Shown here: positions 1-5,405 of the stretch, piece by piece
Layout of the letters: every line of letters begins with the position of its first letter
How positions within the stretch are numbered: position 1 is the first letter of the stretch
Source: Litorimonas sp039962885
GTDB lineage: Bacteria > Pseudomonadota > Alphaproteobacteria > Caulobacterales > Maricaulaceae
Direction of reading: 5' to 3'
NCBI GenBank assembly: GCA_039962885.1
Contig: JBDVGI010000317.1
Coordinates: forward strand, 1-6,300
Length of the DNA stretch: 6,300 nt
Notes under the pieces: generated by a model
Database searches by the model: none
Told to the model about the DNA's origin: nothing
The model's input: only the letters and a program-made list of their open reading frames with translations
Made by a program: the position numbers and the translations under genes

Positions 1-1161
1 GATCTTGATTTAAAATATGAAGACCAAAGTCTTGCGGCTTACACGGCGGATCTAGCGCCTCCGCCGATACCTGTCGTTTTTCCTATGGACAGAAACGCAG
101 CGATTGAAAATTATGAAAATCTTCTATCACCTGACGCGTACAAAGCTAGGTTAGCCTCAGGCGACACGGAGAACCTTGTCCCGCAATACACAATTGCTGA
201 CGACATTCCTGACGTTCAATATTTGCAGATTGCTAAACGCGAGATGATGGCCGGCGGCGTGGTTAAATTTGAACTTAAGAACAGAGATGGCAGTGATGTA
301 ACACCCTTTACTGCGGGCGGTCATATCGACCTTATTATTGATGCGCCCTATACACGCCAATATAGCCTCGCGGGTGACCCCGCTGATACCCAAAAGTACG
401 TCTTAGGTATTTTAGAAGAGCCTGAAGGTCGCGGGGGATCGAAACGCGCGCATGAACGCCTTCATGAAGGCATGATCGTTCCTGTAACAGGCCCGCGAAA
501 TCACTTTCCTCTGGAAGAAAAGGCGACGAAGACATTATTGTTTGGCGGCGGAATTGGGATAACGCCTATGATCGCGATGGCCCATAGACTCCATGCGATA
601 AATGCAAAATTCGACTTACATTACTGCTTCCGCTCGCGCAAAACAGCTGGGTTCATAGAGGACTTATTGAACCAACCTTGGAGCAAAAATGTAAAACTTC
701 ATATCTCAGATGAAGGCACGCGTGCTAATTTAGAGGCTCTAATAGGCAAACCAAAAACAGGGAAAATATTATATACTTGCGGGCCTGTAAATTTCATGGA
801 AGCTGTTTTGTCTACAGGCGAAAAACTGGGGTGGGATGACGACAATCTCCGAAAGGAATATTTTACCGTTCCTGATCTCCCTGAATATGAAAACCACGCT
901 TTCGATATAGACATAAAATCTACAGGTCAGTCTATTCATGTGCCCGCGGATCAAACTTTGGCGGATGTCCTAACCGAAAATCAACTACCTGTGACCCAAA
1001 AATGTAGAGACGGTTTATGCGGCACATGTACATTGAATGTTGTTAGCGGGGATATTGAGCACCGCGACTTTGTTTTGTCAAAGAAAGACAGAGCGAGCAA
1101 AATTGTGACTTGCTGTTCTAGGGCGACACCAAAAGGTAAAACGATAGTTTTAGATATTTGA
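1..1161 (+). CDS. Phthalate dioxygenase reductase/VanB-type oxidoreductase, 5'-partial
   Basis: This is an electron-transfer reductase that passes electrons from NAD(P)H through FMN to a [2Fe-2S] centre and on to a partner oxygenase or demethylase, in the cytoplasm. Numbering from the Met codon at 85, the flavin domain has the FMN motif R91-Q-Y-S-L. The nucleotide-binding domain has GGGIGITP at 154-161 and YTCGP at 230-234. The C-terminal plant-type ferredoxin domain has C307-x4-C312-x2-C315 and C343, the spacing expected in this family. The frame stays open from 85 back to base 1 (28 more codons, including APPPIPVVFP), and ATG 85 has no Shine-Dalgarno sequence. The true start is therefore probably outside the window. 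About 45 residues before the flavin domain, plus these 28, exceed a usual VanB-type N terminus, so a longer N-terminal region or a fusion is possible. Family is certain; substrate and partner are unknown. Confidence 0.9.
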   Translation, partial: DLDLKYEDQSLAAYTADLAPPPIPVVFPMDRNAAIENYENLLSPDAYKARLASGDTENLVPQYTIADDIPDVQYLQIAKREMMAGGVVKFELKNRDGSDVTPFTAGGHIDLIIDAPYTRQYSLAGDPADTQKYVLGILEEPEGRGGSKRAHERLHEGMIVPVTGPRNHFPLEEKATKTLLFGGGIGITPMIAMAHRLHAINAKFDLHYCFRSRKTAGFIEDLLNQPWSKNVKLHISDEGTRANLEALIGKPKTGKILYTCGPVNFMEAVLSTGEKLGWDDDNLRKEYFTVPDLPEYENHAFDIDIKSTGQSIHVPADQTLADVLTENQLPVTQKCRDGLCGTCTLNVVSGDIEHRDFVLSKKDRASKIVTCCSRATPKGKTIVLDI

Positions 1162-1267
1162 TTCACCATTAGTGTGCAAAGCCGCATTGGAACGCAGAAG
1201 GCTGATGAGCTAAGTCGTTAGTTGTTTGCATGACTGTTTGACGGGCGTAGAGAGGGGAGTAGCCGCC

Positions 1268-1296
1268 TTGAAAAGCGTGTGATAAATGTGTTAAAT
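1268..1296 (+). promoter_or_regulatory. Candidate sigma70 promoter of the TonB-dependent receptor gene
   Basis: TTGAAA at 1268-1273 and TTAAAT at 1291-1296 are separated by 17 bases, close to the sigma70 consensus. Transcription would start near 1303 and leave a leader of about 120 bases before the preferred start codon. Found by eye only. Confidence 0.5.
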
Positions 1297-1305
1297 TTAT
1301 CACAC
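1277..1305. promoter_or_regulatory. Perfect 11-bp inverted repeat over the -10 region, likely operator
   Basis: GTGTGATAAAT (1277-1287) and its exact reverse complement ATTTATCACAC (1295-1305) flank a 7-base spacer. The symmetry centre, base 1291, is the first base of the proposed -10 box, so a dimeric protein bound here would block RNA polymerase. The arms are AT-rich and no T-run follows, so this is a poor terminator for the upstream gene. The spacing between TGTGA and TCACA is far wider than in a CRP/FNR site. The cognate regulator is not in the window. Confidence 0.6.
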
Positions 1306-1410
1306 CGCTCACGGGGCTGTAACGGTCTCGTGAAGAATGTCCGAATATGACAAAGGCGGAGTTGTTGTTTCATGCAATTTCTCAAAAGAATTATTACTAA
1401 AGTTTCAGCT

Positions 1411-1417
1411 AAGGGGA
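1411..1417 (+). promoter_or_regulatory. Ribosome binding site deciding the receptor start
   Basis: AAGGGGA lies 5 bases before ATG 1423 and is the best Shine-Dalgarno sequence in this area. It favours 1423 over the in-frame ATG at 1372, whose nearest candidate (GGCGGAG, 1355-1361) is 10 bases away. Starting at 1423 also puts a normal signal peptide at the very N terminus. Confidence 0.65.
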
Positions 1418-1422
1418 ATTTA

Positions 1423-3912
1423 ATGAATTATCGTTTACAGCTAACCACTGCTATCGGAGCGCTATCTGCGCTTGCAATGGCGATGCCCTCATTGGCTCAA
1501 GAGAGCTATGATGAGATTATTGTTACCGCGCAAAAGAAATCGGAAAGTTTGCAGAGCGTTCCGATTTCGGTGACAGCGTTTTCTGGAGATGATATTCGCG
1601 AAGGTGGCATTACAACGAGTGTTGGTATTGCCGCTCAAACACCAGGATTGAACATCGGTACACCCGTTGGTGAAGGTAATAACCCGTCTATTACGCTTCG
1701 CGGCATTGGGTTAAATGATTTCAATGATAATAATGAAGGCCCAGTGAGTGTTTATAATGATGGTGTTTATGTCGCGGCTTTGCCTGCGCAAACATTCCAG
1801 CTTTTTGACTTAGAACGTGTAGAGGTTCTTCGTGGACCACAAGGTACATTGTTTGGACGTAATGCGACAGGTGGACTTATTCAATTTGTTTCAAAGAAGC
1901 CAACGGAAGAATTTGAAGCCTTTACGTCGATTACAGTCGGCAGTTTTAGTCAACTAAAAACGGAATCAGCTATTGGCGGATCAATTCTCGATGGTGTTCA
2001 GGGCCGTTTATCTATCGCGAGTAACCGCCAGGACGCTTACGTTGAAAACACTTTGGGATCAGACGGGAATGAGTCCGATAATTTTGCCGCGCGTGGGCAA
2101 CTTAATTTTGACATTAAGGAGCGCGGAAGTATCCTTCTACGGGGTGATTATGCACAGAACGATGTCTCAGCAGGTCGTATTGCACAAGAGCCGACGGGAA
2201 GTTTTTTCAACGAAGTATTCCCCGACCAACTCGTCGATCAATTTGGGTTTGCTGATACGGACGGTGATCCCTTTACTGTCACGCAAGATAGAGCAGGCAA
2301 TGAGCTAGAAGTTGAAACTTATACGTTTTCTGGAACAGTGGATTACGACCTAACAGATTCAATTTCTATCACGTCTATTACGTCATATAGTGAAACAGAC
2401 CGTCTTTATGAAGAAGATACGGACGCAGGACCGACACCGGGTATTAATGCTGACTTTGATTCATCATCTGACCAATTTTCTCAAGAAATTCGTTTTTCTG
2501 GAGATCATGGTAAGTTTAGCTGGCAGGGTGGTGGATTTTACTTTAACTCAACCGTCACAAATGATCAGTCCGTTGTTGTAAATCAAACGCTTGAGTTTGT
2601 AGATTTCCTTGATGATCTTCCAGGTGCTGACGGCGGATTTGAAGGCGGTTTAAGCGGGTTATTAAACGGCGGTACGCCGTTCATTGATGGTGGTTTGTTT
2701 GACTTTGGTGGAGCGCAATTTATTGATCCATCACGCAATCCAATTGCAGTTGATCCAAGTTTGGTGAATGTACCTATTTCAGGTGACTTTTTACCTTTTA
2801 TTACATTTGATGTTAATTATGAGCAAGATACAGAGTCTTTTGCTGCGTTTTATCAGTTTGATTATGACTTTACGGATGATCTAACACTGACGGGTGGTAT
2901 CCGTTATACAAATGATAGTCGTGATATTCAGTATTTGAATGCTGCGCCAGCTGGTCCCTTGCTTAATGATTTCTTCGCTATTCCAGGACTTGTGGATGAT
3001 ACACTGCCAGACTTATCTTTGTTTGAAGCCTTTGGTTCAACTGCGGGTAACTTCTTCGACTTTACAGACGAAGGCCTTGCCGCACGTGGTTTAGACACTG
3101 ACCTGAACAATATTGATGATGATGCGGTTACAGGTCGCGCGGTTATTGAATATCAAGCAACTGACACGTCATTGGTTTATGCGTCTTATAATCGCGGATT
3201 TAAAAGTGCAGGTTTTAATACAGGTTTCCTAGATTCGAGTGATGGGGTTACAGTTGATCAAGTCGTCTACGACTCTGAAACACTTAATGCTTACGAATTT
3301 GGCGTCAAAAATACGTTCTTTGATGGCCGTTTCCGGTTAAATGCATCAGCATTCTATTATGATTATAATGACTTCCAAGCTTTGACATTCCAAGGCCTAT
3401 CACAGTTCATTACAAATGCCGATGCAACGTTCTTCGGTGGCGAAGTTGAAGCTTCAGCTTACTTAGCAGAAGGACTTGAAGCCAATCTTGGAATTAGCTT
3501 GCTCGATACAGATGTTGACGGTGTTCAAGATAATAATGCAGGGACAGTGATCAATGATGTTGAGGCTGTGTTGGCGCCTAATTTTTCTATCAATGGTGCG
3601 CTTAGCTATGAAAAGCCAGCCTTCGGTGGTAAGTTGAAGGGGACAGTTGACTTTAGTTATCAAGGGTCACAGTTCTTTGATATTACAAACTCTGACATAT
3701 CGAATGAAGATGCGTATGGGCTTGTTAACTTGCGTTTAGCGTATACTGTGGGCGACAATGATCAATATGAGCTTGCAGGCTTCGTTAACAATGTGGCTGA
3801 TACAGAGTACCGTGTTTACACGTTTGACTTCTCTGGTGTTGCAGGCCTAAATCAACAGTTCTTTGGCCCGCCGCGTTGGTTCGGTGCCTCAGCTACATAT
3901 AAGTTCAAATAA
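1423..3912 (+). CDS. TonB-dependent outer-membrane receptor
   Basis: This is a 22-strand-type outer-membrane barrel that imports a scarce ligand using energy from TonB-ExbBD. From ATG 1423 it has 829 residues. Residues 1-25 form a signal peptide ending SLA, with cleavage before Q26. The TonB box DEIIVTA is at 30-36. The plug domain follows with QSVPISVTAF and the conserved VLRGPQGTLFGRNATGG near residues 135-151. The rest is alternating beta-barrel sequence ending in GPPRWFGASATYKFK. The barrel normally ends on an aromatic residue; here a lysine follows the last Phe. Two Asp/Gly/Phe-rich stretches (about residues 396-441 and 505-567) look like long surface loops. An alternative start at 1372 would add 17 residues (846 in all). 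The receptor class is certain; the ligand (siderophore, cobalamin, sugar or aromatic compound) cannot be told from sequence. The adjacent oxygenase reductase makes an organic substrate plausible. Confidence 0.95.
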   Translation: MNYRLQLTTAIGALSALAMAMPSLAQESYDEIIVTAQKKSESLQSVPISVTAFSGDDIREGGITTSVGIAAQTPGLNIGTPVGEGNNPSITLRGIGLNDFNDNNEGPVSVYNDGVYVAALPAQTFQLFDLERVEVLRGPQGTLFGRNATGGLIQFVSKKPTEEFEAFTSITVGSFSQLKTESAIGGSILDGVQGRLSIASNRQDAYVENTLGSDGNESDNFAARGQLNFDIKERGSILLRGDYAQNDVSAGRIAQEPTGSFFNEVFPDQLVDQFGFADTDGDPFTVTQDRAGNELEVETYTFSGTVDYDLTDSISITSITSYSETDRLYEEDTDAGPTPGINADFDSSSDQFSQEIRFSGDHGKFSWQGGGFYFNSTVTNDQSVVVNQTLEFVDFLDDLPGADGGFEGGLSGLLNGGTPFIDGGLFDFGGAQFIDPSRNPIAVDPSLVNVPISGDFLPFITFDVNYEQDTESFAAFYQFDYDFTDDLTLTGGIRYTNDSRDIQYLNAAPAGPLLNDFFAIPGLVDDTLPDLSLFEAFGSTAGNFFDFTDEGLAARGLDTDLNNIDDDAVTGRAVIEYQATDTSLVYASYNRGFKSAGFNTGFLDSSDGVTVDQVVYDSETLNAYEFGVKNTFFDGRFRLNASAFYYDYNDFQALTFQGLSQFITNADATFFGGEVEASAYLAEGLEANLGISLLDTDVDGVQDNNAGTVINDVEAVLAPNFSINGALSYEKPAFGGKLKGTVDFSYQGSQFFDITNSDISNEDAYGLVNLRLAYTVGDNDQYELAGFVNNVADTEYRVYTFDFSGVAGLNQQFFGPPRWFGASATYKFK

Positions 3913-3936
3913 ATTGGTCTTATAAATTGAATTGGT

Positions 3937-3962
3937 AAGGGGGCTTTAGCCCCCTTTTTTTA
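3937..3962 (+). terminator. Rho-independent terminator after the receptor gene
   Basis: AAGGGGGC (3937-3944) pairs perfectly with GCCCCCTT (3949-3956) around a TTTA loop, and the T-run extends to 3961. It begins 24 bases after the receptor stop codon and closes that transcription unit. Confidence 0.93.
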
Positions 3963-4100
3963 ATTTAGGTCATGATGTGACGCTACGGTATTTTTAATAG
4001 CTAGCCTGAATAGCCAGAGCCTATATTTGGTAAAATAGCGCCATTCGCAGGCCTGACTTTTTTTACGACTCAGGAAACCAACTTAAAACTACAAAAAATA

Positions 4101-4292
4101 GTGACGCATAAGCCTGTGAAGGTTCCAGTGACATTGTCTCACGAACTAAATGTAGATTTGGAGGCATATGCCGCCATCTATGAGAAAACTTATGGAGAGA
4201 AACAGTCCATAAGTGCTCCTATCCCTTCCATGCTTGCCAGTTTTTTAGCCAGTGATGCTGGATTTAAAAAGACCAAGCGAGAGCTGGCGTAA
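4101..4292 (+). CDS. DUF2274 domain protein, probable remnant with lost start
   Basis: The product resembles DUF2274, a short family of unknown function usually encoded next to trbI in conjugation clusters. Matching blocks are KPVKVPVTLSHELNVDLEAYA near the start and SMLASFLASDAGFKKTK near the end, like the family's KPVKLTVELP...DLVAYAE and APMLARFMATDRAFKKAR. The only usable start in the frame is GTG 4101 (63 residues), with no Shine-Dalgarno sequence close by. The similarity continues upstream in the same frame: TNLKLQKIV (4077-4103) matches the usual MxKLKLGPI opening, and AGGAA at 4072-4076 sits just before it. The original start codon therefore seems to have been mutated away, with no ATG left in that place. 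The body of the frame is intact. It may be weakly expressed from GTG or be a pseudogene. Confidence 0.6.
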   Translation: MTHKPVKVPVTLSHELNVDLEAYAAIYEKTYGEKQSISAPIPSMLASFLASDAGFKKTKRELA

Positions 4293-4331
4293 CTGTTTCA
4301 ATCTAACAGCCACAATACGAAAGGCCTTCGA

Positions 4332-4351
4332 TATGGCAAATTATGGCAAAT
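4332..4351 (+). repeat. Perfect 10-bp tandem duplication over the DUF736 start codon
   Basis: TATGGCAAAT occurs twice in direct succession (4332-4341, 4342-4351), giving two ATG codons in different frames. AAAGG (4320-4324) is well placed for the first ATG (4333), which reads only ten codons before a stop. The second ATG (4343) opens the DUF736-like frame but lies 18 bases from that AAAGG. Confidence 0.75.
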
Positions 4352-4632
4352 ATAGATACATTTAAACCATGGATAAAGGCGGCCATGAAGGCACGGTTGT
4401 AACAATGATGACGAGCCGAAAAGTACGTTTTGTTCTCAATATTGATAAGAAAACTGAAAACGCGCCAGATTACTTTGTTAAACTTGGGCTGTGTGATCTC
4501 GGCGTTGCTTGGAATGAAACCGGCGAACCTGATGATGACAGAGAGCCGGTAGACTATATCAGCGTCAAGCTTGATGGTCCATAAATGACTAATCCTGTTA
4601 ACGCCGCGCTCTCATTTGCACAACAGAAATAA
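4343..4632 (+). pseudogene. DUF736 family protein, broken by frameshift and premature stop
   Basis: DUF736 is a family of about 100 residues and unknown function, common on alphaproteobacterial plasmids and conjugative elements. MANIDTFKP is read from ATG 4343 and matches the family opening MANIGTFK. The rest of the similarity lies in the frame beginning at 4369: GTVVTMMTSRKVRFVL, then ENAPDYFVKLGLCDLGVAW, then DYISVKLDGP. A one-base loss near 4367-4370 explains the shift. An in-frame TAA (4582-4584) stands where the family continues with S-F after DDP. After it the same frame reads MTNPVNAALSFAQQK to TAA 4630-4632, faintly like the family's P-I/V-x-A-x-L segment. The 71-residue frame 4369-4584 could still be translated from its ATG, but the set of lesions points to a dead gene. 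Confidence 0.75.
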
Positions 4633-4649
4633 GCCATGGCTGAAAATTA

Positions 4650-4823
4650 TTGACCATAAAAGACATATTAGAAATAACTGGTATTAAGAGCCGAAGTGCA
4701 ATTTGGAGTAAATCAAGGTGTGAAGATGATAATTTTCCTCGCCCTTACAAATATGGTTGTCAATTTACTCGCTGGAAACTTTCCGAAATAGAGTCGTGGA
4801 TAGATAGCTTAGAACCAGCATAG
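4650..4823 (+). CDS. AlpA-family regulator/excisionase, N terminus frameshifted
   Basis: This is a small winged-helix DNA-binding protein of the AlpA/excisionase type, which in phages and integrative elements controls integrase expression or excision. The frame gives 57 residues from TTG 4650. Recognisable blocks are TIKDILEITGIKSRSAIW (helix-turn-helix), DDNFPRPYKYG (wing) and FTRWKLSEIESWIDSL (C-terminal helix), all in family order. The TTG has no Shine-Dalgarno sequence, and an in-frame TGA precedes it at 4641-4643. ATG 4636 just upstream reads M-A-E-N-Y and then TGA. Adding one T at 4650 would join it as MAENYLTIKDILEITG, a normal AlpA opening. The gene is thus probably inactivated, or translated poorly from TTG, by a one-base deletion. 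It sits between the DUF736 relic and tRNA-Ser. Confidence 0.75.
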   Translation: MTIKDILEITGIKSRSAIWSKSRCEDDNFPRPYKYGCQFTRWKLSEIESWIDSLEPA

Positions 4824-5047
4824 CTACAAAAATTTTACACCACTAAACGGATGCCAATTATACACTCTGCAAAGCATCGCTGATTCACATTACAGTAACC
4901 CTTGCGATGCTTTGTTCCTTTCCTACCGTCTGCCTTAATAAATTTTAATACAACCTTCATTGATATCCGATGGCAGGGCATAAGTATGGGGGCATACGCA
5001 ATGATCTGCATTATATGCATATATTTCAATTATTTAATGGAAAGTAG
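4824..5047. other. Non-coding stretch between the AlpA relic and tRNA-Ser
   Basis: I see no credible gene on either strand here. The stretch is AT-rich. It contains the inverted repeat at 4870-4914, a short hairpin (GTATG-GGGG-CATAC, 4984-4997) and a 12-bp palindrome TATATGCATATA (5012-5023). If the element used the tRNA-Ser site, integrase-binding sites or an integrase gene would once have been here; no integrase residue pattern survives. Confidence 0.5.
4870..4914. repeat. Perfect 11-bp inverted repeat with 23-base spacer
   Basis: CAAAGCATCGC (4870-4880) is the exact reverse complement of GCGATGCTTTG (4904-4914). The 23-base spacer is long for a terminator, and the T-run after the right arm is interrupted (TTTGTTCCTTT). 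It could be a protein-binding site pair of the former element or a small structured RNA. The function is unknown. Confidence 0.6.
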
Positions 5048-5137
5048 TGGCGGGCGGGGAGGGATTCGAACCCCCGATAGACTTTCACCTATGCCGGTTT
5101 TCAAGACCGGTGCATTCAACCACTCTGCCACCCGCCC
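5048..5137 (-). tRNA. tRNA-Ser (anticodon UGA)
   Basis: Read on the minus strand, the acceptor stem GGGCGGG (5131-5137) pairs with CCCGCCC (5052-5058). The discriminator G and an encoded CCA (5048-5050) follow. The anticodon arm is CCGGT-CTTGAAA-ACCGG with anticodon TGA at 5101-5103, so it reads UCA serine codons. A long variable arm, typical of serine tRNAs, lies between the anticodon arm and the T arm GGGGG-TTCGAAT-CCCTC. The 3' end faces the decayed element at 4014-5047. Confidence 0.97.
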
Positions 5138-5405
5138 TAATGGGGTCTGCAAGGTTCTGCGATGCAGGCTCTAAGGCTTTTTGCAGGCGGGTTCAAGCCG
5201 TTTTTGTCTATAAACCGATAAATCTTATTTAATAATCTGAAGCGCGTTAACGCTTTGAACACCATGCCGTTAAAGACGGAATTAATCCTGTTTGCACACG
5301 CGAATTTAAACTTACTCATTTAGGTTACCAAATAGTGATGAAAGACATGCGTAGATAAATGCAGCTTTCCTAATATCCCTAAAGGGGCATAAAGGTGATG
5401 GAACT
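5138..5405. other. Divergent intergenic region between tRNA-Ser and rlpA
   Basis: No convincing gene is present. The region must carry the tRNA promoter on the minus strand and the rlpA promoter on the plus strand. A perfect 10-bp palindrome GCGTTAACGC lies at 5244-5253. TTGAAC at 5255-5260 could be a -35 box for rlpA, but no good -10 box was found at the right spacing. Confidence 0.4.
5168..5196 (-). promoter_or_regulatory. Possible promoter of tRNA-Ser
   Basis: On the minus strand TTGAAC (5191-5196) is followed after 17 bases by TAGAGC (5168-5173), a weak -10 box. Transcription would start near 5160, about 23 bases before the mature tRNA. Position and spacing fit, but the -10 match is poor. 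Confidence 0.3.

Larger units (their letters stand above)
4014..5050. mobile_element. Decayed remnant of an integrative conjugative element beside tRNA-Ser
   Basis: Three consecutive small plus-strand genes belong to families usually found on trb-type integrative and conjugative elements of Proteobacteria: DUF2274, DUF736 and an AlpA regulator. All show damage, and much of the rest of the stretch is non-coding. The stretch abuts the 3' end of a tRNA-Ser gene, the usual integration target. No integrase, relaxase or trb gene is visible, and no second copy of the tRNA 3' end was found to the left, so the element's outer boundary is uncertain. The coordinates given run from the first open codon of the DUF2274 frame to the tRNA end. 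Family recognition is from memory of conserved motifs; the fossil-element reading is inference. Confidence 0.6.

Noticed and set aside
1277..1305. CRP- or FNR-type binding site, because TGTGA and TCACA are both present
   Set aside because: The half-sites are 17 bases apart instead of 6, and the whole 11-base arms are symmetrical, so it does not fit either regulator.
1372..1422. Upstream ATG 1372 as the receptor start
   Set aside because: It adds a 17-residue charged leader before a normal signal peptide and has a poorer ribosome binding site than ATG 1423; not excluded entirely.
3463..3663. Minus-strand frames inside the receptor gene (also 2928-3110)
   Set aside because: They are antisense to a clear barrel-coding sequence, without motifs or ribosome binding sites.
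4835..5029. Minus-strand 64-codon frame near the tRNA as an integrase fragment
   Set aside because: No Arg-His-Arg-Tyr or other recombinase pattern is visible, and composition looks random.
3963..5047. Second attachment site: a direct repeat of the tRNA-Ser 3' end
   Set aside because: No copy of TGGCGGGCGGGG or a clear part of the T arm was found between the receptor terminator and the tRNA.
4902..5174. Plus-strand 90-codon frame containing SGGRGGIRTPD and FKTGAFNHSATRP
   Set aside because: This is the familiar spurious translation of the antisense strand of a tRNA-Ser gene, not a protein; the overlapping 5047-5232 frame is the same artefact.
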